From Branchiostoma floridae (taxonomy: Eukaryota > Chordata > Leptocardii > Amphioxiformes > Branchiostomatidae), in contig NC_049985.1 of the NCBI RefSeq assembly GCF_000003815.2, forward strand, positions 20,507,058-20,540,728: 33,671 nt of DNA, read 5' to 3'. This document shows positions 9,053 through 18,874 of the stretch, in pieces. The notes beneath the pieces were generated by a model that was not told the DNA's origin, ran no database searches, and worked only from the letters and a program-made list of their open reading frames with translations. Each line of letters begins with the position of its first letter. Position 1 is the stretch's first letter. The position numbers and the translations under genes are program-made.

Positions 9053-10015
9053 CAGCAGCTTAAAGATGTCGTAAATGATTTTTAAAACCCCCTTAAAACT
9101 TGTTTAAAGTTCACGTTTATTTGATCTAAAGCCTCTTTACGTCTCATATACAATTGCATTAAGTGGATTATAACGTGTGTTTTAGTGCCTATTCAGCAGC
9201 TTAAAGTTGCCATAAATACTTATTAAAACGCCCTTAAGACATGTTTAAACTTCACGTTTATTTGATCTAAAGCCTCTTTACGTCTCATATACGTGTGCAT
9301 TAAGAGGATTATAACGTGTGTTTAGGTGCCTTTTCAGCAGTTTAAAGTTGCCATAAATATCTATTAAAACGCCCTTAAGACATGTTTAAACTTTACGTAT
9401 ATTTGATCTAAAGCCTATTTACGTCTCATATACGTGTGCATTAAGTGGATTATAATGTGTGTTTAGGTGCCTTTTCAGCAGTTTAAATTTGCCATAAATA
9501 CCTATTAAAACGCCCTTATGACATGTTTAAACTTTACGTATATTTGATCTAAAGCCTATTTACGTCTCATATACGTGTGCATTAAGTGGATTATAATGTG
9601 TGTTTAGGTGCCTTTTCAGCAGTTTAAATTTGCCATAAATACCTATTAAAACGCCCTTATGACATGTTTAAACTTCACGTTTATTTGATTTAAAGCCTAT
9701 TTACGTCTCATATACGTGTGCATTAAGTGGATTATAACGTGTTTAGGTGCCTTTTCAGTAGCTTAAATTCACCATAAATACCTATTAAAACGCCCTTAAG
9801 ACATGTTTAAACTTCACGTTTATCTGATCTTAAGCCTATTTACGTCTCATATACGTGTGAATTAAGAGGATTTAATGTGTCTATATTTTTCTTTTAGCAG
9901 CTTAAAGTTGTCATAAATACGCACTAAAACACCCTTAAGACATGTTTAAAGTTCCCTCTGTACGTCTCATATACGTGTGCATTAAGTTGATTATAAGGTG
10001 TGGATAAGTGCCATT
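9053..10015. repeat. 141-bp tandem satellite, about 7 copies
   Basis: Copies begin with cagcagcttaaag (or cagtagctt in later units) at about 9053, 9194, 9335, 9476, 9617, 9756 and 9895, i.e. a 141-bp period shortening to 139 bp in the last units. Each carries attaaaacgcccttaagaca, tttgatctaaagcc and tacgtctcatatacgtgtgc. The first copy and the last are the most diverged, as expected when unequal exchange homogenises the centre. No conserved reading frame is seen. Confidence 0.95.
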
Positions 10016-10077
10016 TAAGGAGAATAATCATTAGCACATTTCAAAGCAAGAAAATACAATGGATGAAACTTTGAAAT

Positions 10078-10083
10078 TTTATT
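10078..10083 (-). terminator. Poly(A) signal AATAAA
   Basis: On the - strand AATAAA lies about 42 bases beyond the stop codon of the frame at 10125-10415, a suitable distance for a short 3' UTR. By itself the hexamer is weak evidence in AT-rich DNA. Confidence 0.4.
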
Positions 10084-10124
10084 GAATTACGAGAAAATAT
10101 TACATGGAAGAGTAAAAAAAGAAA

Positions 10125-10415
10125 CTACTGCCTACTAGATATTTGTGGCCTTTTAATATGATGTAGTCGGCAGTTGAAACAATCACAACGGTTGCGCAGT
10201 TCCGTGCAGCAGTCCACAGTCCCATTTCCAGTGTCGGGTGAAGCGTCTCGGTGTAAGTTAAAAAGAGCACACATGTACAGTTCCATCTGGTCACCACAGG
10301 AATAAGATATGACTCGTGTTGTTGGATGGTCCTGGATTCTGTGAACGCGAAACATGTTCAGCTTGCAGTCTCGGCTTCTATTAATCCGGATGGTGCGAGG
10401 GCCGTGATTTCCATT
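10125..10415 (-). CDS. Unrecognised Cys-rich terminal exon
   Basis: On the - strand an acceptor-like tcgacacag (ending 10416) opens a 96-residue frame starting NGNHGPRTIRIN and ending at TAG (10125-10127). It contains about eight cysteines clustered towards the end (ISYSCGDQMELYMC, then VDCCTELRNRCDCFNC) and ends in a basic tail. A poly(A) hexamer follows. The composition and cysteine clustering look more like a real secreted or metal-binding C-terminus than random frame, but no family is recognised and no upstream exon was identified. It could be chance; the 141-bp satellite begins about 60 bases beyond the poly(A) signal. Confidence 0.3.
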   Translation of the reverse strand, partial: NGNHGPRTIRINRSRDCKLNMFRVHRIQDHPTTRVISYSCGDQMELYMCALFNLHRDASPDTGNGTVDCCTELRNRCDCFNCRLHHIKRPQISSRQ

Positions 10416-11208
10416 CTGTGTCGATTTCCAACAACAACAGCTTGTACAGAATGATAGCCACCTCGTATCTCTGAGTCAAATTCCGTCACCGTGGGTCCTA
10501 GGCGGTAAAAGCGGTGTCGCTGCCACAACTTGCGGGCTAGAAGTTAGTAGAACAGGCCCAAACTTTCTTCAAAACTTCTCTTCTAAAATGAACGCCTGGA
10601 AAATAACCGCTCCTTGTCGTACGTATGGCCCGTAAATTTGAACCCCCCACTCTTTTCTGCCATTGGATACATCCTATCACATGATACAGCTGTGCCACAG
10701 ACGGACCAAGGAAGTTCAACCTCCTTGGACGGACGGAGGCGTGTTATGCCCCATGGCGAGTACGAAGTAACGCTGAATAAATTTACATCTTGCCTGCCCA
10801 CGCATATCACCATATTTAAATTAAACCCAAACAAACACGAGCAACACGAGAAGACACCGCCTGTGTGCCAAACTGTTCTTTCTCGACGCTTGCTTGTAGA
10901 TAAAGAAATAAACATATTTCGTACATTTACCTGTAGTAAGAACTGCTTGCCGTTTTATAGAGAAAACACAACTCACTACACAAAACGCTATACCTACTAC
11001 ATCCTTATTCTTCAAGCAGAGGTTGAGTCGCGGAGATATTCATAGCAGTAGTCGGGATTTCTACCGTCTCTTAGCTCGAGGGTCAACTTGCCACAAAGAA
11101 AACAGGCGGCCTCACCCTGATTTAGACCCTGGAATTTCAGAACATATATGCGGTATAAAATAAAAAGGAAAGGGTCTCCTCCTGTTCGCATAAACTGCGC
11201 TTCAAACA
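10416..11208. other. Non-repetitive stretch, no gene assigned
   Basis: This region between the two satellites is more GC-balanced than its surroundings and holds a 143-codon + strand frame (10614-11045) and a shorter - strand frame (11012-11209, with FQGLNQGEAACFLCGKLTLE). Neither has recognisable domains, so neither is called as a gene. Exons of the - strand gene ending at 10125 could lie here. Confidence 0.3.
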
Positions 11209-12518
11209 TGCCATATGTTCAGCAGAAAAAGGCAACGTTTCATAAAACCTTTGAGACGGTATTAGCTAATAGATAAAACGGGGGTAGTGCCCCCAAGTTA
11301 GCTTAAACTGCGCGGATTCAAAGACTAAACATGTCGTATGTTCAACAGAAATACGCAACATTTCATATACGTTTTGGCAACATATAAGCTAAACGGGGGA
11401 GGTCTCCCCTAGTTCGCTTAAACTGCGCGGATTCAAAGACTAAACATGTCGTATGTTCAACAGAAATACGCAACATTTCATATACGTCTTGGCAACATAT
11501 AAGCTAAACGGGGGAGGTCTCCCCTAGTTCGCTTAAACTGCGCGGATTCAAAGATTAAACTTGTTGTATGTTCAACAGAAATACGCAACATTTCATATAC
11601 GTCTTGGCAACATATAAGCTAAACGGGGGAGGTCTCCCCTAGTTCGCTTAAACTGCGTGGATTCAAAGATTAAACATGTCGTATGTTTTACAGAAATACG
11701 CAACATTTCATATACGTTTTGGCAGCATATAAGCTAAACGGGGGAGGTCTCCCCTAGTTCACTTAAACTGCGCGGATTCAAAGATTAAACTTGTTGTATG
11801 TTTTACAGAAATACGCAACATTTTATATACGTCTTGACAGCATATAAGCTAAACGGGGGAGGTCTCCCCTAGTTCACTTAAACTGCGCGGATTCAAAGAT
11901 TAAACTTGTTGTATGTTTTACAGAAATACGCAACATTTCATATACGTTTTGGCAGCATATAAGCTAAACGGAGGAGGTCTCCCTTAGTTCGCTTAAACTG
12001 CGCGGATTCAAAGATTAAACATGTCGTATGTTTTACAGAAATACGCAACATTTCATATACGTTTTGGCAACATATAAGCTAAACGGGGGAGGTCTCCCCT
12101 AGTTCGCTTAAACTGCGCGGATTCAAAGATTAAACATGTCGTATGTTCAACAGAAATACGCAACATTTCATATACGTTTGGGCAGCATATAAGCTAAACG
12201 GGGGAGGTCTCCCCTAGTTCACTTAAACTGCGCGGATTCGAAGATTACACTTGTCGTATGTTTTACAGAAATACGCAACATTTCATATACGTCTTGACAA
12301 CATATAAGCTAAACGGGGGAGGCCTCCCCAAGTTCGCTTTAACCGCGCGGATTCAAAGATTAAACTTGTCGTATGTTTTACCAGAAATACGCAACATTTC
12401 ATATACGTTTTGGCAGCATATAAGCTAAACGGAGGAGGTCTCCCTTAGTTCGCTTAAACTGCGCGGATTCAAAGATTAAACATGTCGTATGTTCAAAAGA
12501 AATACGCAACATTTCATA
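11209..12518. repeat. 115-bp tandem satellite, about 11 copies
   Basis: The unit atgtcgtatgttcaacag, aaatacgcaacatttcatat, gcttaaactgcgcggattca recurs exactly every 115 bases (for example 11331, 11446, 11561) and runs into an assembly gap at 12519, so true length is unknown. Each unit holds a GC hairpin (ggggag gt ctcccc). The first copy (11209-11325) is the most diverged. Two main subtypes alternate (atgtcgtatgttcaacag and ttgttgtatgttttacag), suggesting higher-order exchange. Confidence 0.95.
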
Positions 12519-12665
12519 NNNNNNNNNNNNNNNNNNNNNNNNNNNNNNNNNNNNNNNNNNNNNNNNNNNNNNNNNNNNNNNNNNNNNNNNNNNNNNNNNN
12601 NNNNNNNNNNNNNNNNNNNNNNNNNNNNNNNNNNNNNNNNNNNNNNNNNNNNNNNNNNNNNNNNN
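12519..12665. other. Assembly gap truncating the 115-bp satellite
   Basis: 147 N. The sequence after the gap no longer matches the satellite, so the array ends inside or is collapsed in the gap. Confidence 0.95.
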
Positions 12666-12910
12666 TTTTTGAGACATTTAAGTTGTCTTTTCGGCACACT
12701 AAAATACATGTAGAATTCACGTAAAGAAACCCAACAGATTAAGTTAGATTTACAAACGCTGAAATCTTCCGTAAAGGCCAAATGTATGTTTCCGATGCCT
12801 TTAATAGATCTTAAAATCCGCTAAAATATTTCTCCGCCTTTAAGGGCTTAATACGTATCTCTGAAACTTTGCTTAAAAAGTTGTTTTCGTGCTGTGATTA
12901 ATATCGTGTA

Positions 12911-13344
12911 CAGTCAAACCTGCCCAAGAGGCCCATGTGAAGCCGGGCAAAAGCGGTCGATTCGGTCAGTTGCATCGTTTTTAAAATGGTTTAAAAATGG
13001 TTTCCGTTGTGTTTACTTGCAAATAGCAAGCACACGCACGTACATCCACCGCCATTTTGAACATAACATCGTAATGGTAGTCAAAATCCGACGCAAACTG
13101 GCCGAATACGGCACAAAATTGTGCTAGTTATCATTGAAAACCTCAGGATTTGAAAATGACGCGGTCGTTATGGGCAAGGATTTGGTCCCAATTTTTGGCG
13201 GTCGCGGTCGCGTTGGCCAGGTGGTCGTTGTGAAGAGGTTGCTTAATGCTTACGTTAATGGGAAAAATTTCGGGACCGAGAAAAAGCAGTCGTAATGGCC
13301 AGGTGGTCGCTGAGAAGAGGTGGTCGCTTGGGCTGATTTGACTG
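12911..13344. mobile_element. TA-flanked MITE of the CAGTCAAA family
   Basis: Begins cagtcaaacctgcccaagag and ends with the inverted form (cttgggctgatttgactg). TA precedes it and CA follows, consistent with a TA duplication with one substitution. The termini match the 178-bp element at 28768-28945, which has perfect ends. The interior consists of diverged repeats of a gtggtcg motif and holds no gene. Confidence 0.7.
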
Positions 13345-13465
13345 CATTCCTGTCTGGAGTCATCCTCTTCAGAAACCTTTAACAAAAAAGTCCCTGCAAT
13401 TCTAAAACTAGCCGCTAAGGGGCTCAAACTCAAGTCGCTTCTTCCAAACCACAAGAACTATGATC

Positions 13466-13580
13466 TTAAACTCCAAAATTGTGACCATAGCATGTCTAGA
13501 ACGCGAGATATCAAAATATGAAGTTCACTGCAGTGCCAAGAAAACACGCAAGGTGGTCTAAAATCTAATCATTTTTAGGG
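13466..13580. repeat. Dispersed repeat, copy 2
   Basis: Diverged copy of the sequence at 3370-3490 in the same orientation, sharing ccaaaat, gaccatagcatg, agaacgcgagatatc, aaatatgaagttc and ctaaaatctaatc. Confidence 0.55.
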
Positions 13581-13614
13581 TTTGTCACACACCACCATTC
13601 AGCCGTTCTTGTTC

Positions 13615-13636
13615 TCAGACAGACAGACAGACAGAC
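13615..13636. repeat. (GACA)n microsatellite
   Basis: About five units of agac directly downstream of the dispersed repeat copy. Confidence 0.9.
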
Positions 13637-13742
13637 AAAATGCTAGTGCAAATTGTTATACGAACATTTCATGGAGGTAACAAGCTGATGGGAAGATGGA
13701 TTATCGACAGAAACATCAGCGTGGCCCTTATTACGCTGACAA

Positions 13743-13955
13743 TCACTTGACAAGGAAGCCATTTTTCAGCGGGTCGTCCGGCTCGACTGTATACTCTGCG
13801 GTTCCGGTGTAGTACGCATTTCCCGCCACTTCCACGATCACAGCGTCGAACTCTCCCCACCTGGTCTCTCTCACCGGCCGGCCCGTCATCACCGAGCCCG
13901 TGGGGCCGCTCGCAAACTGCCGCGCTTTGGACGGGTCGAGCTGGCCTCGGCGGTG
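13743..13955 (-). CDS. Proline racemase / L3HYPDH family, last exon
   Basis: After an acceptor (gtttacag ending 13956) the - strand reads 70 residues from HRRGQLDPSKARQF to NGFLVK and TGA (13743-13745). It contains GPTGSVMTGRPVRE, FDAVIVEVAGNAYYTGT and EPDDPLKNGFLVK. These are the C-terminal signatures of the proline racemase family (proline racemase, 4-hydroxyproline 2-epimerase, trans-3-hydroxyproline dehydratase). It joins in phase 0 to the exon at 25052-25430, where RVAIL leads straight into this exon's HRRGQLDP. GC content is far higher than the flanking intron, as expected for a constrained exon. The intron upstream is about 11.1 kb and holds LINE-A and satellites. Confidence 0.9.
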   Translation of the reverse strand, partial: HRRGQLDPSKARQFASGPTGSVMTGRPVRETRWGEFDAVIVEVAGNAYYTGTAEYTVEPDDPLKNGFLVK

Positions 13956-14161
13956 CTGTAAACAAACGAAAAATTCGCAGGTAAAAATTCTGCTATATGT
14001 TGCTTAGTTAACGATAATTCATGCTCAAAGTGAGGTCAATAGTGAAGTTTCCTATTGAGGTACTGGGTTATCTCTCTGTATCATCCTTCTCTTTTCTTTT
14101 CCGTCACTACCGTAGCCAACAAATACAAGTTTCTTGTCAAACACAAACTGTTTTTCAAAAT
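13956..14161 (-). other. Intron of the racemase-family gene (3' part)
   Basis: Sequence between the last exon and the left copy of the LINE-A target duplication. Nothing else recognised. Confidence 0.6.
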
Positions 14162-14719
14162 AAATATTTACGCCGGACAAAGGACTAGTAGGAAAAACAA
14201 GATGGCGGCCACGTAGGAACTGTGGCGCGCCATTTTGAGTACATAGAAGACTCCATTCAATAAGTCGTAGCACAATCGCGATACGTCAAATCGAGCTATT
14301 ATATGTGTCCCCGTGATCTAAAAGAGTCAGACAACCGTGTGTAGGTCAGTTGAGATTTCAAAAAGTAGTTCAAGACGAGATTCGTTTCGTCAAAGTTGAC
14401 CTTCTAAGTACTCATTTTGGCGAGCGTAACTCGTGTTTTACGGTCTGCATGGGGGTTTCCAGGTGACCGATGTGATACTTCCGGATCCAACCAACTACCC
14501 AAAACAAAACACGCAATACTCTACCAGTGATTACCGATTGAGTGCCCTCAGTTTGGAGAATCGTATGTATCTCAGTCAAAACACTTAAGACAGCAACAGA
14601 CCAGATCTAGGTTTTATCAGTTATCTTATTAAACCTTATTGGTTCATCCCAACTGACCCGAGACTTTGCACTACAAGTGACCGAATGAAAGTTTTACCTC
14701 TGAATATTATCTGTCATAT

Positions 14720-14722
<3 letters not shown>

Positions 14723-14754
<32 letters not shown>

Positions 14755-14772
14755 AGAAGTTCCACAGATCTA

Positions 14773-14824
<52 letters not shown>
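14723..14824. repeat. Two (TA)n microsatellite blocks
   Basis: Runs of about 30 bases (14723-14752) and 50 bases (14774-14824) of alternating TA, separated by caagaagttccacagatct. Just upstream of the inverted satellite. Confidence 0.95.
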
Positions 14825-14826
<2 letters not shown>

Positions 14827-15456
14827 TCATATAACTTAACTGTATTTGAACCAGAATTCTGGAAAAGCCTTAAAGCTATTCCGACGACACTGTATCATTC
14901 AAATGATACAGGGTAATACACAATGTGCATACAGTGATCTATGGGGTGTATCATTCACATGATACAGGTTAAGATACAATAATCCCAACTGGTGCAACAT
15001 TCAAAGGACAAACTCCATGGGAAAGACTAAGCTATTCCGACAGTGTATCATCCAAATGATACAGGGCAATATACAGCGATCTAGGGGGTGTATCATTCAA
15101 ATGATACAGGTTAAGATACAAGAATCCCAACTGGTTAAACATTCAAAGGACAAACTCCATGGGAAAGACTAAGCTATTCCGACAGTGTATCATTCAAATG
15201 ATACAGGTTAATATACAGCGATCTAAAGGGTGTATCATTCAAATGATACAGGATATGATACAAGAATCCCGACTGGTGCAACATTCAAAGGACAAAGGGA
15301 AAGACTAAGCTATTCCGACAGTGTATCATTCAAATGATACAGGGTAATATACAGCGATCTAAAGGGTGTATCATTCAAATGATACAGGATAAGATACAAG
15401 AATCCCAACTGGTGCAACATTCAAAGGACAAACTCCCCGGGAAAGACTATTATATA

Positions 15457-15643
15457 TGATACAGTTGTAGAAAGGCGCTGTTCCATCCATATTAACCTCC
15501 TTTGATAACAGAAAGTTTCGACTGGCGGGAGGACAACTGTGTCAATTTATAAGACACAGTTGTAGAAAGGCGCTGTTTTATCCGTATTACCTCCTTCAAT
15601 GACAAAGTTTCGACGGGAGGACAACTGTCAATTTATATGAACG
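15457..15643. repeat. 93-bp tandem duplication at the centre of the inverted satellite
   Basis: Two diverged copies of acagttgtagaaaggcgctg followed by tattacctcctt- and gggaggacaactgt-like sequence lie between the two arms. Each copy is itself a loose inverted repeat (acagttgt at the start, acaactgt at the end). Confidence 0.75.
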
Positions 15644-15889
15644 AATATGACCTTCAGGATTCTTGTATCATTTGAATGATTCACCCACTAGATTGCTGTA
15701 TATTGCCTTGTGTCATTTCAATTATGCACTGTTGGGATATCTTAGTTTTTCCCTCTGTCCTTTGAATGTTACACTTTTAGGATGCTTGTATTTTAACCTG
15801 TATCAATTGAATGATATACCCTTTAGATCGCTGTATATTACCCTTTCTCATTTGAATGATTCGGCATATGTTCGTCTTTCCTTCTGTCT

Positions 15890-16041
15890 TTTTGTTTGAA
15901 CCTTTATTCATTCACGAGAAGCTCAAATCGGCCAGCAGGCCGCTTTTCATTGAGGTCATGAGGGAGGTCAGATAAAATATAATAGAAATACAGATTACAT
16001 TGAGTACTAACAAATCCATCAACCTATATCACTAAACATTA
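15890..16041 (-). mobile_element. LINE/SINE 3' tail of CR1/L2 style
   Basis: Read on the - strand this contains cctccctcatgacctcaatg, then gcggcctgctggccgatttg and ends ttctcgtgaatgaataaagg. This is the kind of conserved 3' UTR ending in AATAAAGG repeats seen in CR1/L2-like elements. It interrupts the satellite between cttctgtc and the hAT-like end that follows. The class is inferred from the tail only. Confidence 0.5.
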
Positions 16042-16085
16042 GGGCTGGGTACCGGTACAGAAAATTCAGGTCCGGTTCAGGTCCA
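16042..16085. mobile_element. Solo terminus of the hAT-like MITE family
   Basis: tagggctgggtaccggtac followed by agaaaattcaggtcc matches the ends of the element at 7508-7931. Only one terminus is present; the satellite resumes at gtcctttgaatg. Confidence 0.5.
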
Positions 16086-16211
16086 TGTCCTTTGAATGCT
16101 ACACCTATGCTAGGATTATGCTAGGATTCTTATATCTTAACCTACATCATTTGAATGATACACCCTCTAGATCGTTGTATATTATTCTGTATCATACTGT
16201 CGGGATATCTT

Positions 16212-16545
16212 GATTTAATTGATTTGATTTATTTTTTTGCACAATTTTTAAAAAAGATAAAACAAATTAAAGGATGAAAGGACGTGCAGGGGGAGAACAG
16301 ATATTTTGATTCAAACTATTCCAACTTTGCGGGCATTTGAACTTGGCGTTTTTACTTGGATCTGATTTAGGTTGTTCCACTGTCCAGTGCTGTAGTGATA
16401 GAAAAGGCCATAGAATTGCTTTGGTACACAGGAACTTGTTTATTGTTTTGTGGACGAAAAGACAACTTTGTAGTTTGTTTATATCATACATAGTCATTAC
16501 TTTTAGATTATAAAACAAAGATTCAGAAGGGAATGTGTACGAGGC
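16212..16545 (-). mobile_element. 5'-truncated LINE fragment (RT C-terminus)
   Basis: On the - strand 16267-16518 reads YDINKLQSCLFVHKTINKFL, and further on LQHWTVEQPKSDP and CPQSWNSLNQNI. This is the usual C-terminal end of LINE reverse transcriptases (short helix with the YK/HKxxN pattern, then a PxxWNSL motif). The 3' end is AT-rich with repeated tcaaat units (16212-16250). Both sides return to satellite sequence (gtcgggatatctt, ttagtctttccc). Confidence 0.6.
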
Positions 16546-16700
16546 AACTTAGTCTTAGTCTTTCCCTCTGCCCTTTGAATGTTGCACCAGTTGGGATTCT
16601 TGTATCTTGATAACCTGTATCATCTGAATGATGCACCCTTTAGATCAATGTATGTTCCCCTGCGTCATTTGAATGATACACCCTCTAGATCGTTGTATAT

Positions 16701-17418
16701 TCTCGGAGTACAAAGAAGTTCTAGTAACTCAGTATGTAGAGCAGAGCTTGGTATATACCCAGTTGATGTAAACTTAGACAACGGCTATTCCTGTATATTA
16801 AAAGGAGTAAAGACTAATTGACATTTACATTCAAAGTTTCTTTCACAAGTTATCCGTAGACGAAGGAAAACTTAGATTTTACAAAAACTTAAAAACAGCA
16901 TACGACATGGAAAACTACTTGTACCAAAGCAATTTTGAATTCCGCTCAACAATGTGTAAGTTAAGAATTAGTTCGCACTCATTAGAAATAGAGAAAGGAA
17001 GATATAAAAAGCTACCTGCTCATGAAAGAATTTGTAAGCAGTGCACAACGAATGCAGTCGAAAATGAAACATATTTCATCTGTGAATGTCCCCGATTCGA
17101 TGCTGAAAGAAACACACAGTCCGACATCACACCAAACTTTTCATTTCTAAAAAAACACACAAAGGACACACCTTCTGCTCAGATCATCGAATCAATCTAT
17201 ATATGATAGAAAATGTGGGACATTTCATTTTCAAGTCAAACCCCGCAATAGCAATGTAGGTTTTACAATCGCACTCGACATTCTGTATGGACATACAATC
17301 AGTTAATCTTTGTATGTTAGAATTTAGAATTATTTACCCGTTTTCAATCACTCCATGTATTTGATTTTGTTCACTTGCAATTAGCCCCATGGGCATGAAT
17401 TTGCAATAAAAGATATAT
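16701..17418 (+). mobile_element. 5'-truncated LINE fragment with C-terminal zinc cluster
   Basis: One frame reads LGVQRSSSNSVCRAELGIYP near 16704-16765. After a decayed stretch, 16907-17206 reads MCKLRISSHSLEIEKGRY, ERICKQCTTNAVENE and TYFICECPRF. The LGVxxxSSNxxxRxELGxxP motif and the RISxHxLxIExGRY plus CxxC...CxCP cluster are characteristic of the C-terminal region of LINE RT proteins. The tail ends tgcaataaaagatatatatt where the satellite resumes. At least one stop separates the two parts, so it is dead. Confidence 0.7.
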
Positions 17419-18048
17419 ATTACCCCTTGTCATTGAATGATACCGTCAGGATAGATTAGTCTTTCCCTCTGTTCCTTGAATGCTACACCATTAGGATTCT
17501 TGTATCTTAACCTATATAAACCTACATTTGAATGATAAACCCCCAAGATCGCTGTATATTACCTTGTATAATCTACATGATACACTGTCGGAATAGCTTA
17601 ATCTTTCCTTTTGTCCTTTGAATGTTGCACCAGTCGGGATTCTTGTATCTTATCCTGTATCATTTGAATGATACACCCTTTAGATCGCTGCATATTACCC
17701 TGTATCATTTGAATGATACACTGTCGGAATAGCTTAATCTTTCCTTTTGTCCTTTGAATGTTGCACCAGTTGGGATTCTTGTATCTTATCCTGTATCATT
17801 TGAATGACACACCCTTTAGATCGCTGCATATTACCCTGTATCATTTAAATGATACACTGTCGGAATAGCTTAATCTTTCCTTTTGTCCTTTGAATGTTGC
17901 ACCAGTTGGGATTCTTGTATCTTATCCTGTATCATTTGAATGACACACCCTTTAGATCGCTGCATATTACCCTGTATCATTTGAATGATACACTGTCGGA
18001 ATAGCTTAATCTTTCCTTTTGTCCTTTGAATGTTGCACCAGTTGTTCT

Positions 18049-18874
18049 GTCAGCAGAGGAGACAAAACCCACATGATTATGTTGTCTCATCTCTTTAACT
18101 GACTCAGCTTCATCAGTATGTTGTATATTGATACTTATGTGAACCTTGTCTATTGTTTAAACTGAAGAATCAATGTGAAATGGTTTATTAAAGAAGTCTT
18201 CCTATTGACACATAATGTATATCATTTTTGTGTTAGAAAGGAATGTGAATGCAAGGGCATGAATGTAAAAAATTCCTGCAAGCAGTGTAGTGAAATGATA
18301 ACACTTGGCCCTCTGCTATAAATTTTCATTTATTCAATGTTTCACTTATTTGAGAATATATGTTATGATTTTGTTGATTTTGTTATCTGTTTATGGAATA
18401 GTTCAGTGCATATGATTTTGTTGCTATTCTATTATGATTTTGCTGTTCTTGATTCCACACAGAGATGGCCATATGTTTTTCTTGTAGAATTTGTCTCCTT
18501 GTATTTGGTTTATTTATGATTTGTATTTCACTACCATCTCCTGGTTAGCTCTCTGCTTTCCTGAATTTTGTGAGTATGGTGATTTGATTGATATTGATTA
18601 AGAATTTTGTTTATTATTATAATGACCAAGGAGTGGGAAGCCGCCAATATGATATGATAAGTCTAGTAAGATCAGAAGTGTGTGCAAGTGAGAAAATGTT
18701 GATATCATATATGTTTAATGTAGCGAACCAACCCGATACATATGTTGTTTTATCTTTGAGTTCCACTGTTAACTTTTGTTTAGTTTTGTTTGTTTTCATT
18801 AGTATGCCACCTTGCCCCTTTGCCTCTGGTGCCCTCAACAGATCCTCCTTCATACCAGACCCTCCATAGAAGAC
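18049..18874 (+). other. Leader between the satellite and LINE-A ORF2
   Basis: T-rich non-coding sequence with several stops in all frames. By position it corresponds to the inter-ORF spacer of LINE-B (27364-27661) but is longer and not obviously similar. No ORF1 remnant is recognisable. Confidence 0.45.

Larger units (their letters stand above)
14868..18046. repeat. Inverted satellite of about 136-bp units with paired palindromes
   Basis: The left arm (14868-15450) has about four units containing gctattccgac, two palindromes tgtatcatt-ca-aatgataca, and ggtgcaacattcaaaggaca. The right arm (15655-18046) carries the same units in reverse orientation (tgtcctttgaatgttgcacc, tgtatcatt-tg-aatgataca, gtcggaatagc), with a clean 136-bp period at 17587, 17723, 17859 and 17995. 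Each unit has two perfect 9-bp stem palindromes. The arrangement is that of a foldback element or an inverted satellite. The right arm is interrupted by three retroelement fragments and ends sharply at about 18046. Confidence 0.9.

Noticed and set aside
10614-11045. 143-codon + strand frame between the satellites
   Set aside because: No domain, no splice or promoter context, and overlapping frames of similar size on the other strand; too weak to call.
13669-13965. 98-codon - strand frame starting MFTAPPRPARPV
   Set aside because: It is the out-of-frame shadow of the racemase-family last exon, whose correct frame starts at the acceptor and shows the family motifs.
14868-18046. CRISPR-like array of regular palindromic repeats
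   Set aside because: The sequences between palindromes are themselves repeated units, not unique spacers; the array is inverted about a centre and the genome is animal.
18588-18869. 93-codon frame upstream of LINE-A ORF2 as a possible ORF1
   Set aside because: It lacks coiled coil and RRM motifs of L1 ORF1 and resembles T-rich spacer; LINE-B shows what ORF1 should look like.
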